39,500 nucleotides of DNA from Candidatus Kapaibacterium sp. (lineage in GTDB: Bacteria; Bacteroidota; Ignavibacteria; Kapaibacteriales; UBA2268): contig JAONBD010000014.1 of assembly GCA_028376765.1 (NCBI GenBank), positions 1-39,500 on the forward strand. Direction: 5' to 3'. The stretch's first letter is position 1; each line of letters opens with the position of its first letter. Under the pieces are notes generated by a model that saw nothing but the letters and a program-made list of their open reading frames with translations, did no database searches and had not been told where the DNA came from. The position numbers and the translations under genes are program-made. Shown piece after piece: positions 25,659 through 34,420 of this stretch.

Positions 25659-26717
25659 ATGTCCACAAAACCCATACTATTAACAAATTCTAACATACCA
25701 TTGGTTCAAGAAACCTTTAATGATGTTTTTAAAATTATAAGTTTTAATCAAGGTGAACTAACAAAACAATTTCTAATTGAATCCAATGCGGAATTTCTTT
25801 TTTCAAGATCAACAGAAAAAATCAATAAAGATTTGATTGAAGGGACAAATGTACAATTTTATGCAAGTGCAACAAGTGGTTCGGATCATGTAGATATTAA
25901 ATATCTAAAAACAAAGGGAATACATTGCTTTATTGCTAAAGGTTGCAACGCAAATTCTGTAGCCGAATACGTACTTTATTCTATTTTTAACCAGCTTAGA
26001 GGAAACATTAAAAATAAAACAATTGGAATTGTTGGATTTGGTAATATTGGTAGTTTAGTTGCAAAGTATTGTTCTTTAATAGGTATGGATATAATTATTA
26101 ACGATCCACCAAAAGCAAATGAAAACTATTCTTTTCCCAATTATGTCAAATCACAAAGCATAGAATATTTAATTGAAAAATCGGATATAATAACAACTCA
26201 CGTTCCATTAACAATAACTGGTAATTTCAAAACTGATAATTTATTAAATGGAAATCTTAAAAATTTTAATGGTAAACTTATTATCCATTCATCAAGAGGT
26301 GGAGTTATCAATGAAGATATATTGCTGAAGCTAAATAAAAATATAAAATTAGTAATTGACGTTTGGAAAAATGAACCATATTTTAATAGTTTCCTTGCTA
26401 ATAGAGCTAATATTATTACACCCCATATCGCAGGTCACTCTAGAAATGGAAAGGTAAATGCTACTGAAATGATTTACAAAGAAGTTGTAAAATACCTTAA
26501 TATAGATGAAGTAAAAATTGATTTTGGTCTAAAATCAAGAGAAAGTCTTTCAAGTGACAATTATGCTAGATTGATTGAAGAATTAAAAAATACTAGAGAT
26601 ATTGATGGAGACTTTGAAAAATTTAGAGAAATTATTAATGTTGATGAGAATAAAAAGGGTACTGAATTTAAGAATCAAAGATCTAACTACCCAATTAGAT
26701 ACGAGATAATAAAATAA
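25659..26717 (+). CDS. pdxB: Erythronate-4-phosphate dehydrogenase (PdxB-like)
   Basis: The 352-residue product belongs to the D-isomer-specific 2-hydroxyacid dehydrogenases. It matches PdxB rather than SerA: ATSGSDHVD and GCNANSVAEYV in the first domain, the NAD-binding GIVGFGNIG (about 123-131) followed by DPP, and the triad R213 (SSRGG), E239 (DVWKNEP) and H256 (TPHIAGHS). PdxB oxidises 4-phosphoerythronate in the DXP-dependent route to pyridoxal phosphate, in the cytoplasm. The C-terminal region after about residue 285 is shorter than, or diverged from, the PdxB dimerisation domain. It stands alone between convergent and divergent neighbours, with a weak terminator behind it. Another 2-hydroxyacid dehydrogenase function is possible but less likely. 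Confidence 0.8.
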   Translation: MSTKPILLTNSNIPLVQETFNDVFKIISFNQGELTKQFLIESNAEFLFSRSTEKINKDLIEGTNVQFYASATSGSDHVDIKYLKTKGIHCFIAKGCNANSVAEYVLYSIFNQLRGNIKNKTIGIVGFGNIGSLVAKYCSLIGMDIIINDPPKANENYSFPNYVKSQSIEYLIEKSDIITTHVPLTITGNFKTDNLLNGNLKNFNGKLIIHSSRGGVINEDILLKLNKNIKLVIDVWKNEPYFNSFLANRANIITPHIAGHSRNGKVNATEMIYKEVVKYLNIDEVKIDFGLKSRESLSSDNYARLIEELKNTRDIDGDFEKFREIINVDENKKGTEFKNQRSNYPIRYEIIK

Positions 26718-26785
26718 ATACTGGGAATGCACTTTTCTTACTTTGAAAACCGCCCAATGTAAAATTAGTGGCACTCACCAGTATT
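26717..26785. repeat. Imperfect 69-base inverted-repeat element after pdxB
   Basis: AATACTGG (26717-26724) and CCAGTATT (26778-26785) are perfect inverted arms. Inside them TGCAC (26728-26732) can pair with GTGGCA with one bulge, and TTTTC can pair with GAAAA in a small internal hairpin. The whole segment folds as one branched structure immediately after the pdxB stop codon. It may be a 3' UTR structure or a remnant of a small mobile repeat; no second copy is seen in the window. Confidence 0.35.
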
Positions 26786-26794
26786 AAATTACTG

Positions 26795-26815
26795 TTAGTA
26801 TCGGCTAATTTTTTT
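26795..26815 (+). terminator. Weak terminator after pdxB
   Basis: TTAGT (26795-26799) and GCTAA (26804-26808) form a five-pair stem with an ATCG loop followed by seven T residues. The stem is short, so the call is tentative. Confidence 0.4.
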
Positions 26816-26831
26816 AAACCTTTAATGATTA

Positions 26832-27599
26832 TTAAATATTGCTACAATCAGCAACTTCAAGGTATTGGGAACTTGGGTAATACTTTCTAAGCATTAAAAA
26901 ATATTTTATCGCTTCAGATTCTTCACCAAGTACGCAGTGGATTTGACCAGCTCTTACTAGGGATCTTTCATTAACAAAATCTGGTATGTCTTCTTTGGAG
27001 AGAATTTCAGAAAATACTGTTAATGATTCTTTAAAATTATTTTCGTTGACTAAACACTCACCTAGGTAATATGATGATTCGTACCAAAGTGGGTCGTCTT
27101 CAAGAAGTGATTCTTTCATAAATGAAAAAATACCTTTTGATTTTTCAATATTTCCAGCTTCGTAGTAATCAATTGCAATTTCAAAAAACTTGGTCATACC
27201 ACCTTTAATTTGCTCACCATAAAGCTCGTATGATTTGTTTATTACTTTTTTATCTGTATATCTATCTCTGTAATATATCTGCTTATATCTTTCTTGACCT
27301 TGATTAGTACCTTTTATTGATGAATTTAGTTCTTCAATTTTATTTTCGTCAAATCCATACTGATTTAATAAATAGTTTATTTGTCGTTTAGATAAACTAG
27401 CAATGTAGTCTTTTTCAAAACCAAGTGAATCTACTAATAAGTCTTCTTTTGATATAATATTATTTTCTTCTTCTTCTGATATAATAGACTCAGAACCTAT
27501 GCTTTGCATTCTATCCGATGGAGATTGCTTTGAGCCTCTTGTTTTCAAGTTAGAACAAGAAATGGTTAATATTATCAATAATGTAGTTAAATACCGCAT
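26832..27599 (-). CDS. Lipoprotein with TPR-like repeats
   Basis: The 255-residue protein has a lipoprotein signal peptide with lipobox LTISC (cysteine at 15), so it should be lipidated and membrane-anchored. A charged linker and a segment about two alpha-alpha hairpins long follow. Residues about 135-250 show tetratricopeptide-like helices (FFEIAIDYYEAGNIEKSKGIF, YESSYYLGECLVNENNFKESLTVFSEIL, SEAIKYFLMLRKYYPSS). Such repeats bind protein partners, as in the BamD, YbgF/CpoB or T9SS PorW-type lipoproteins. It is much shorter than PorW, so I make no assignment. It follows the LolA-like gene by 76 bases on the same strand and may be co-transcribed with it. Confidence 0.7.
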   Translation of the reverse strand: MRYLTTLLIILTISCSNLKTRGSKQSPSDRMQSIGSESIISEEEENNIISKEDLLVDSLGFEKDYIASLSKRQINYLLNQYGFDENKIEELNSSIKGTNQGQERYKQIYYRDRYTDKKVINKSYELYGEQIKGGMTKFFEIAIDYYEAGNIEKSKGIFSFMKESLLEDDPLWYESSYYLGECLVNENNFKESLTVFSEILSKEDIPDFVNERSLVRAGQIHCVLGEESEAIKYFLMLRKYYPSSQYLEVADCSNI

Positions 27600-27675
27600 A
27601 GATTCATAATAATCATTATTTGTGCCAATTCTAAATTTGATTATTTATTCCAAAAAATTTTACGCTTGAACTTGT

Positions 27676-28263
27676 CTAACGCATATCAATAGTTTCGGCA
27701 TCTTCGGGGATATTAAAATTGTATTCACTATCTGATTTTTCTTTGCTGATGTCTAGTTTTAGTATTTTCCAAACTTCATTATACTGGGACATCTCTAATA
27801 GTTTTATTTCATAATTTTCATCAAGTTCTAATATTATCTGATCTGTGTTTCTCTTGTCCTTTAAAACAAGTTTGTAACTATTACCATTTTTAGAGTTCAA
27901 TATTTTACTAAAGGACTTTGCTTCCATATTATTAACAATATCAAAAAATACTGTTTCAATTCCAGAATTTGAGTTTTCTTGATATTTAGATATCAAAACC
28001 TGATTATCTGGCTTAGAATAGTTCCAGATAGATTTACCATCTGATACAAGCTGCCTATCTCCAAATATCATTTTATATTTGTTACCTTTTTCTGCTTTGA
28101 TAGACCCAGTCAGTCCAGAGCCAACTGCTTCTACATTTAATTGAATCATTTCAAAATTATCTAATTTTGACTTAATTTTTTCAAGTACTTGATCTTTATT
28201 TATAGCCAAGGTAGAAATACTAAAAGTTACAAATAGTATTATCATACTAATCAATTTTTGCAT
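27676..28263 (-). CDS. LolA-like outer-membrane lipoprotein carrier protein
   Basis: The 195-residue protein has a signal peptide (about 1-20) and then the LolA fold pattern: a first helix (KIKSKLDNFEMIQLN), the strand motif GSIKAEKGNKYKMIF, and the diagnostic QLVSDGKSIWNYSKPDNQVLIS. LolA binds lipoproteins released by LolCDE and ferries them across the periplasm. No LolB is present here, in keeping with most Bacteroidota, where the outer-membrane receptor step is different or unknown. Its start overlaps the end of the DUF3108 gene by 17 bases, so the two are translated together. Length is close to the family norm of about 200. It could also serve a specialised lipid cargo rather than bulk lipoproteins. 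Confidence 0.82.
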   Translation of the reverse strand: MQKLISMIILFVTFSISTLAINKDQVLEKIKSKLDNFEMIQLNVEAVGSGLTGSIKAEKGNKYKMIFGDRQLVSDGKSIWNYSKPDNQVLISKYQENSNSGIETVFFDIVNNMEAKSFSKILNSKNGNSYKLVLKDKRNTDQIILELDENYEIKLLEMSQYNEVWKILKLDISKEKSDSEYNFNIPEDAETIDMR

Positions 28264-29047
28264 TTATTTTTCCTTTTATTCCTTTATAATCTCTCAGTTC
28301 TGCCCCAACAAATCCTATCAATACTTTTGTACCAACTTTCACTGGGATTTTTTTTTCATCATCTGTTATCCAAACTTTTATACTGCCTTCGCTTTTAAAT
28401 AAACCACCTTCAACTACTAAAGGTTCAATTAGTATTGTATGAAACTCCCCAGCATCAACTTCAATTATCTCTCTTTTTATAATCTTGATACCTAGTACAT
28501 AAGTTGAATCATTAAAAAATTGATTAAATTCAATAATAGAATCATTTTTAACTTCACTTAAATCCATAGTTCTTAAGTAATACAATGCAGATACAACATC
28601 GTGAACATATTCGGGTATTTGGGTTGTATCCTTGCCAGTTACTGCGAAGTTTTTCTCTTGATTAAAAAAAGTTTTGACATCTCTTCTATAACCACCCTCT
28701 TTAATATGTTGCTCATATTGCCAAGGGAATATACCTTGTTCATCAACAAATGTTTGGTACCTATCATGGACTCTATATAACCACCTAAGGCTAGATAATG
28801 ATTTCACAGCAAATCTAATGTCATAAGTGTTTCTGCCATTTAAAATTTTTGGTTTTGCCATAACTTTAAAATGACCTTCACCTGCAGTAATAAACCCATA
28901 TCCAACATCATAGAAAAGTTGCTCACCATAATCAAAAGCATTATTTTCGATTGACCTGAAAGTCGAACTTGACTTTTGAAAAGGATTAAATCCTTGAGAG
29001 AAAGTCAAGCTAGATAGTATTATTAATATTAAATATATATTTTTCAT
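28247..29047 (-). CDS. DUF3108 family periplasmic protein
   Basis: The 266-residue protein has a signal peptide ending TFSQG (about 1-19) and the DUF3108 pattern: GEQLFYDVGYGFITAGEGHFKV at the start, DRYQTFVDEQGIFPWQYEQHIKEGGYRR in the middle and VWITDDEKKIPVKV near the end. The fold is a beta-rich sheet related to LolA/LolB-type lipid-binding proteins; function is not established. The 17-base overlap with the LolA-like gene suggests a shared task in lipid or lipoprotein handling, which is inference. The ATG is only a few bases after the hairpin that ends the porU-porV transcript. Confidence 0.8.
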   Translation of the reverse strand: MKNIYLILIILSSLTFSQGFNPFQKSSSTFRSIENNAFDYGEQLFYDVGYGFITAGEGHFKVMAKPKILNGRNTYDIRFAVKSLSSLRWLYRVHDRYQTFVDEQGIFPWQYEQHIKEGGYRRDVKTFFNQEKNFAVTGKDTTQIPEYVHDVVSALYYLRTMDLSEVKNDSIIEFNQFFNDSTYVLGIKIIKREIIEVDAGEFHTILIEPLVVEGGLFKSEGSIKVWITDDEKKIPVKVGTKVLIGFVGAELRDYKGIKGKINAKID

Positions 29048-29050
29048 AAT

Positions 29051-29076
29051 AAAAAGGCTCCTATTATTGGAGCCTT
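29051..29076 (-). terminator. Terminator or attenuator between porV and the DUF3108 gene
   Basis: On the minus strand AAGGCTCC and GGAGCCTT pair across a seven-base loop (stem 29054-29061 with 29069-29076), then a short T run. It lies 27 bases after the porV stop and ends only three bases before the DUF3108 ATG. There is no obvious promoter after it, so it may only partly stop transcription. Confidence 0.75.
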
Positions 29077-29103
29077 AAATTTTATTTTTATTTGCTTAAG
29101 GGG

Positions 29104-30198
29104 CTATCTCCAATCAACTAGTAACGAGAATCTCATTGTGTTAGCTAATGGATGGTTTGCTTCCATTGTTAAAATATATCCAAAATCTAATTTGAATATA
29201 TCATATTTTATTCCTGCACCTAGATTATAAAATCTTCTGTCACCAGCTACCTGAGGCTCAGTAAAATATCCAGCTCTCAGTGCAATTATTTGTTGATACC
29301 AATATTCAGCTCCAATTGAAATTTCAGCACCAGGGTTATCCCAACCAGTATATAAAGATACAGGAAGCGGATCAGATCCCAATGAATCTCTTTTTACTAG
29401 TAACTTTCCAAAGTCAAATGCAAAAGTTAAATCACTAAATTCATCTTCATAAGCCCTATAAGCTGCACCTAATCTTAATTGAGTTGGAAGAGGATCCGCC
29501 TGTCTTACATACGTCATTTGTGGTCCAATGTTCTGCAAGTTAAAACCTAATGATAGTCTATCTTCAAAAATTGAAAAATCAATTGGTTTCCAAAGTAGTC
29601 CTAAATCAAATGAAACACTGACACCAGTTCCAGCATCACCTGATGCAGTTGTCGTTGGAGTCAAGTTAGATTGAATGTACCGTAGTTGAAACCCAGCAGA
29701 TAAATCTTCCGCTATTATAGTCCCATAAGCTAGTCCCAAACTAAACTCAACTGATCTAAACTTACCTTCCTCTCTACCATTTATATCTGTTGCAGTAAAT
29801 TCTCCTAAGTTCATTAAGATTAAATTAAATGCGACGGTACCATCTAAATCTTCAAAATGCTGCCCTACAGTTAAATAACTGTAATACAAATCTGCATTGA
29901 ACTGTGGTAACCACGGAGAGAAAGAAAGTGCTACTTGGCGATAAGGCTCAAGCTCAGCATCTGGATCGAAACCATAAGCAGGCTCAAAATAATCTAGAAA
30001 TCCAAGACCAGCAGGATTCCAATAAATCGCATTAATATCATCTGCTATTGCTGTTCCCGTCTCACCCATTCCACTAGCTCTTGCATCTGGAGCTATTAGT
30101 AAGAATGGTACAGCAGAACCACCCGCTTGTGCTAAAACTGTTCTAGCACCAAAAGTGATCGACAAAATCAAAATGATTAATATTCCTATTCTTTGCAT
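29104..30198 (-). CDS. porV: Type IX secretion system outer-membrane protein PorV
   Basis: PorV (LptO) is a FadL-like 14-strand barrel that shuttles T9SS cargo from the translocon SprA/Sov to the attachment complex with PorU. The 364-residue product has a signal peptide (about 1-23) and the family hallmark FLLIAPDARASGMGETGTA near the mature N-terminus, followed by WNPAGL. Amphipathic strands run to a final NTMRFSLLVDWR. Length fits the family (about 360-390). It lies 29 bases after porU on the same strand, as expected for a PorU-PorV pair. PorQ and other UPF0164 proteins share the fold; the adjacency and motif favour PorV. Confidence 0.9.
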   Translation of the reverse strand: MQRIGILIILILSITFGARTVLAQAGGSAVPFLLIAPDARASGMGETGTAIADDINAIYWNPAGLGFLDYFEPAYGFDPDAELEPYRQVALSFSPWLPQFNADLYYSYLTVGQHFEDLDGTVAFNLILMNLGEFTATDINGREEGKFRSVEFSLGLAYGTIIAEDLSAGFQLRYIQSNLTPTTTASGDAGTGVSVSFDLGLLWKPIDFSIFEDRLSLGFNLQNIGPQMTYVRQADPLPTQLRLGAAYRAYEDEFSDLTFAFDFGKLLVKRDSLGSDPLPVSLYTGWDNPGAEISIGAEYWYQQIIALRAGYFTEPQVAGDRRFYNLGAGIKYDIFKLDFGYILTMEANHPLANTMRFSLLVDWR

Positions 30199-30227
30199 AT
30201 TATTAAAGCCTCTTTTACAAAATATTT

Positions 30228-33200
30228 TTATTGAACTTTTATACTAACTATTCCGGCGTTATTTTTTTCGTAGCCGTTTATACTTTTTACATTTACTTGA
30301 ATTAAATATGAACCACTCATTATTGGTTCACCGTTTTGTGCTGTTCCATCCCAAAAAACTTCTAGAATTTGCCTAGAAAAATCTCTTCCATCAAAAGTGC
30401 GAACTAAATGACCTTCAATATCATAAATATTTATGGAATAATCAAATCCTGGTTCTAAATTATGCTTAACTTGAATGGTTGTATTATCAGAAAATGGGTT
30501 TGGATAATTTTTTATATCACTGATTCTAATATCAGATGCATTATCTGGTATATAAAAATATGTAGTTGCAGTTTCAAAATTATTGAATAAATCCCACGCT
30601 CTAACCGTTACTTTATTCAGACCTGGTTGTAAATTATTTAGCTGTATATTACTTGTTCCTTGCTGGTTACTACCATTTAAAGTTGTATAGTTGTTAGTCA
30701 TATCTAATGAATTTGGTGAATCATTAACCCATGCTTCAATCCTATGCCCAATTCCTACACCAGTAGAATTTATCCCTAAGCTGTCGAACAAATCAATAAT
30801 TAGAAGTGGATTTCTACTAACAATATCTCCCTGAATAAATTTTCTAGAATCAAGATAAATCTTAATTTCTGGTCCAATATCATCGTTAAATGAATTAGTA
30901 TCAATTCCATAGATTCTAAAGTTATTGAAATTACCTTTAGCAAATTTGGTAGAATCATTACTGCTAGCATAAGCAAACATTCTTCCTAAATTCTCAGAAA
31001 AACTAATATCTTTAGGGATAATAAAATCTATTTCGAAGCTCCCATCAGTAACATCAGTAGTACTTTTGTTTAGAATACCACCATATTTGTTAAAGAAGTA
31101 AAATCTTTTTAACTCTTCAATTTCATAAGACCTGTCTCCATCAAAAATACTAAATTCTAACTGCCCATTGAAACTAGGATCAAAAGAACCATTTGGAGTA
31201 TTAATATGGCCTTTAACTTTTACTTTTGATAACCCTTTCAAAATCATTGGTGATTCAGGGTCAGTTGGTAAGTCAGTATCGGGAAAGCTGTCAATAACTA
31301 CTTGATAATCTGGTATTAATAACTTAATAGTTGGGTCACCAAGAATTAGATATTTCTCATCATTAGTTTTATTAAGAATCTGCTTTACGTTAAACAAAGC
31401 CTCGCCAACACTTGGGTACAATCCAGTTTCAGAATTACGCTTTAATATCTCTTGGAAATATAATTCATTAATGGTTCCATTCTGAATGGCATAAACAAGC
31501 CTTGTTGCTGCAAATAAGGCTACAGCACCCGAATTCTCCATGAAAAGTAATTCTTCGGCAGCAATTGTCCCATTAAAATTATCGAATTGACCAAAGGAAC
31601 AAGTTGCTGCAGTAGCAAAAAATAACTTATCACCATTGTTTAGTTTATCAAGTGATTCATTTTGATTAAATACATTTTCATGAGCCCAAACGTAAGGATT
31701 GCCATGTCCAGACCAATTTAATATCAATGATCCTTTATCATTGATAGCTGTTAAAATATCATTATTTGCATTTGGTTTTCTTCTACCATCAGAAGTTAGT
31801 TCTGTTTGATATTCAATTAAGTACACTTTGCTATGAACAAATTTTTCCATGTTATCAACATCAGTCAAATCCTCAGAAGCTTTTATATGAGCATTACCAT
31901 CGTTTGAACCATCTCCTTGAAGACCATCATCAGCAACAAGGGTTATATTATTTCTCCAATTCCCTGTACTTGAGTTATGTTCATATTGTTCAATTTTTTT
32001 TACATATAACTCACCTAGTTGGTCCGCAGATAATTTGCTAGTAGGATGTAAAGGCACTCTTCCAGAAATCATGTCAATTAGATCATCCTCACCATCAACT
32101 CTAATAAAAAAATCATCATGAGCTGTGGTAGATGTGGCAAACATTTCTCTTAATGAATCTGCCGAATGATATAATGGCACATAAATTTTATCTTTGATAG
32201 ATAAGTTTCTATTATCAGAATGTGCATCACCCCAAAAAAGAACATATTTAGGTGTGTTAGACCAAGTTAAATAAGAGTACTTTAAAAAGTTTCTTATTGA
32301 TGCAATGTCTTTTACACCACAACCAAACTCGTTATATATTGATTGAGTAGAAACAACTGAAACACTTAAATCGCTATTAGATTCACGATATTCTTTAAAT
32401 TTATTTGCAGAATTAAGAAGTTCATTATCAGTAATTACTATTACATCAGTGTTAAGAGGGTCAGAACGTAAGTTTGCAAAATTAATATTTTCCAAGACGG
32501 GTGATTTAAAATCACTAGATACAAAGAATTTATTTACTTGATCTGCATTAAATTTTATAATTGGATTAGAGTTAGAACCATAGTTATTAAGAAAAACTGG
32601 GTTTCTTGAATCGGTAACATTAACAACATAAAGTTCATTACCCGAAAAGCCAGAGAGATTAAACTGTGTCCCAGCTTCCAATTCATAATCAGAAAAGAAG
32701 CTCATTCTATTATTAATCGCAACAAATTCTCTAGGATAGTGTATTTCGATATAATCCATATAAGGGCTATCAGTAGGGTTACCAACATAATTAATATCAA
32801 TTACACTCTTATTACCTACCACATTCGATGCAGGAGCCGTTAAATATTTACTGGGTCTATCAGCATACATATAGCTTCCAGTCGGAATATCTAGCAACCT
32901 TAAGTTTCCAACTTCTGTCCCGTTTTCATTGACATAAGCAACAGCATTCGAAGAAGATTTATGAGCAATCGCAACTCTGTAAGTAATTTCTCCAGTTCTA
33001 TCAAGGTTATATAATTGCTGTTCGTATTTTTTACCACTACTTATAAGGTTTCCAACCATTTGCCGACCAGAACCAGATGGATCTAAATTGAATTTTTCTT
33101 CATGGTACAATGAGTGTTGTTTATAGATACTGGGCTGATTGATAATTGCACCATCAAATTTTTGATAGGAGGCTCTTTTACCCGGCAGGCCTCCCCAAGT

Positions 33201-34199
33201 AAGTATGTAATGATTTTTTTGAGAATACCAATTAATATAATTTTCGGCACCTTTTTGAGAAGGTTTGAAACCAACTGCATCATTTGCATAAAAAATGGCT
33301 TCAATAAAATTGCCATTAGCATCTGTTTTTACTACAATTTCATTTTCTGGTAGGGATTCCCAATCATCGTTTTCAACATGTTCGTCCATTGGAATTCCGC
33401 CATAACCGAATAGCTTTAAAGATTTAGCATCATCGCTTGTTAAATCGAAACCCATAGATGAAAGGTTTTCTTTAGTTATTTTATACAGATTTTCTTTATC
33501 AACTGTAACCTTAAGCCAATTGCCAGAAGAAACATTTGTAATAGTTTGAAGTTGATTTTGCGATTTTTTATTTTTTGTTAAAGACTCCCAATTAGCAATT
33601 ACCTCGCTATTAATAGTATTGTGGAAATCATTTTGAGTGATATTAGAGTTTGCCTTGCTTACATCAAATTTTATTTTTAGTATTAATCGCTCTGTTATTG
33701 ATGTTTTTTGCTTCGCTGAATTAAAAAAAGCAGCTAATAAATTTAGCTTTAAAACAGGCTGACCAGCCGAAACACCTAAATACTCTGAGCTAAATATAGG
33801 AGGTTGGGGTGCGTTAAAGTAATTTTCAGATGTTTTATAAACTACATCCGATTGATATAAATTATCTTCCTGTGGAACTGGTGGTAGCAGATTATCCACC
33901 AATTGATAATCTGGTGTAGAAATAATTTCAATTGAATATCCATTTTCTGATGGTACGCTTACTAGAACAGGCACAGCAAAATGGTAAGGCTCACCTGCAA
34001 CATCACCCATTGGTATTGCTCCAGAGAATTTTGGATAATAACTAATGTTATTTTCTACAGTCTTAATTTTATCGAAACCTTTAAGGCTAGGACTAAAGGA
34101 TATTATTAATTCTTCTGGGCCTGATGAAATGATTTCTACACCATTGTTAGCATTTAAGCTAATGGTTAGAATACTTAGAATTAAAAGAATTTTTAACAT
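30228..34199 (-). CDS. porU: Type IX secretion system sortase PorU (C25 family)
   Basis: PorU is the cell-surface cysteine protease that cleaves the C-terminal sorting domain from T9SS cargo and attaches the cargo to A-LPS. The 1323-residue product has a signal peptide (about 1-17), N-terminal beta domains, and a gingipain-like C25 domain with the dyad H832 (NWSGHGNPY) and C867 (ATAATCSFGQF), a spacing close to P. gingivalis PorU (H657, C690). The C-terminus (NYPNPFSDNTTIQVKHNL to NNAGIVSIKV) is an Ig module of the FlgD type, itself resembling a sorting domain that is retained. It is longer than P. gingivalis PorU by about 165 residues. It heads a two-gene operon with porV. No gldK/L/N or sprA gene is in the window. 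Confidence 0.92.
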   Translation of the reverse strand: MLKILLILSILTISLNANNGVEIISSGPEELIISFSPSLKGFDKIKTVENNISYYPKFSGAIPMGDVAGEPYHFAVPVLVSVPSENGYSIEIISTPDYQLVDNLLPPVPQEDNLYQSDVVYKTSENYFNAPQPPIFSSEYLGVSAGQPVLKLNLLAAFFNSAKQKTSITERLILKIKFDVSKANSNITQNDFHNTINSEVIANWESLTKNKKSQNQLQTITNVSSGNWLKVTVDKENLYKITKENLSSMGFDLTSDDAKSLKLFGYGGIPMDEHVENDDWESLPENEIVVKTDANGNFIEAIFYANDAVGFKPSQKGAENYINWYSQKNHYILTWGGLPGKRASYQKFDGAIINQPSIYKQHSLYHEEKFNLDPSGSGRQMVGNLISSGKKYEQQLYNLDRTGEITYRVAIAHKSSSNAVAYVNENGTEVGNLRLLDIPTGSYMYADRPSKYLTAPASNVVGNKSVIDINYVGNPTDSPYMDYIEIHYPREFVAINNRMSFFSDYELEAGTQFNLSGFSGNELYVVNVTDSRNPVFLNNYGSNSNPIIKFNADQVNKFFVSSDFKSPVLENINFANLRSDPLNTDVIVITDNELLNSANKFKEYRESNSDLSVSVVSTQSIYNEFGCGVKDIASIRNFLKYSYLTWSNTPKYVLFWGDAHSDNRNLSIKDKIYVPLYHSADSLREMFATSTTAHDDFFIRVDGEDDLIDMISGRVPLHPTSKLSADQLGELYVKKIEQYEHNSSTGNWRNNITLVADDGLQGDGSNDGNAHIKASEDLTDVDNMEKFVHSKVYLIEYQTELTSDGRRKPNANNDILTAINDKGSLILNWSGHGNPYVWAHENVFNQNESLDKLNNGDKLFFATAATCSFGQFDNFNGTIAAEELLFMENSGAVALFAATRLVYAIQNGTINELYFQEILKRNSETGLYPSVGEALFNVKQILNKTNDEKYLILGDPTIKLLIPDYQVVIDSFPDTDLPTDPESPMILKGLSKVKVKGHINTPNGSFDPSFNGQLEFSIFDGDRSYEIEELKRFYFFNKYGGILNKSTTDVTDGSFEIDFIIPKDISFSENLGRMFAYASSNDSTKFAKGNFNNFRIYGIDTNSFNDDIGPEIKIYLDSRKFIQGDIVSRNPLLIIDLFDSLGINSTGVGIGHRIEAWVNDSPNSLDMTNNYTTLNGSNQQGTSNIQLNNLQPGLNKVTVRAWDLFNNFETATTYFYIPDNASDIRISDIKNYPNPFSDNTTIQVKHNLEPGFDYSINIYDIEGHLVRTFDGRDFSRQILEVFWDGTAQNGEPIMSGSYLIQVNVKSINGYEKNNAGIVSIKVQ

Positions 34200-34340
34200 A
34201 AATTACCTATAAGAAATATTAAGATTATCGACATTTAGTCAATGCTATTATTGTTTTTCAAAATAAGTAAATGTTATGTAATAAGCTATCCTTTCTATTA
34301 TTCTATATTGTAAATAACTCTTATGCGATAAAAAAGTTAC

Positions 34341-34384
34341 AAAAAAAAATGCCTTACTAACGGGGGGACATGTCAGTAAGGCAT
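34341..34384 (-). terminator. Strong terminator downstream of tRNA-Gly
   Basis: ATGCCTTACT (34349-34358) pairs perfectly with AGTAAGGCAT (34375-34384). The minus strand continues into nine T residues (34349-34341). The 16-base loop holds a run of six C (minus strand) and the palindrome GACATGTC. It ends the tRNA-Gly transcript and insulates porU. The rest of 34200-34549 holds only the tRNA and its promoter. Confidence 0.85.
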
Positions 34385-34402
34385 GCAGCATAAAGAGGAA
34401 GA

Positions 34403-34416
34403 ACGACTTTCGTCGT
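34403..34416 (-). other. Small stem-loop in the tRNA-Gly 3' trailer
   Basis: On the minus strand ACGAC, a GAAA tetraloop and GTCGT form a stable hairpin four bases after the mature tRNA end. Next to it, CGTCTC (34414-34419) and GAGACG (34426-34431) form an inverted repeat that joins the trailer to the tRNA T-arm/acceptor side. Either could guide 3' processing. Confidence 0.45.
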
Positions 34417-34420
34417 CTCG

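Noticed and set aside
26583-26774. Short minus-strand open frame over the end of pdxB
   Set aside because: It is antisense to a well-supported gene, lacks a recognisable domain and crosses the inverted repeat.
34367-34374. GACATGTC as a separate operator
   Set aside because: It is inside the loop of a strong terminator and far from any start; treated as part of that loop.
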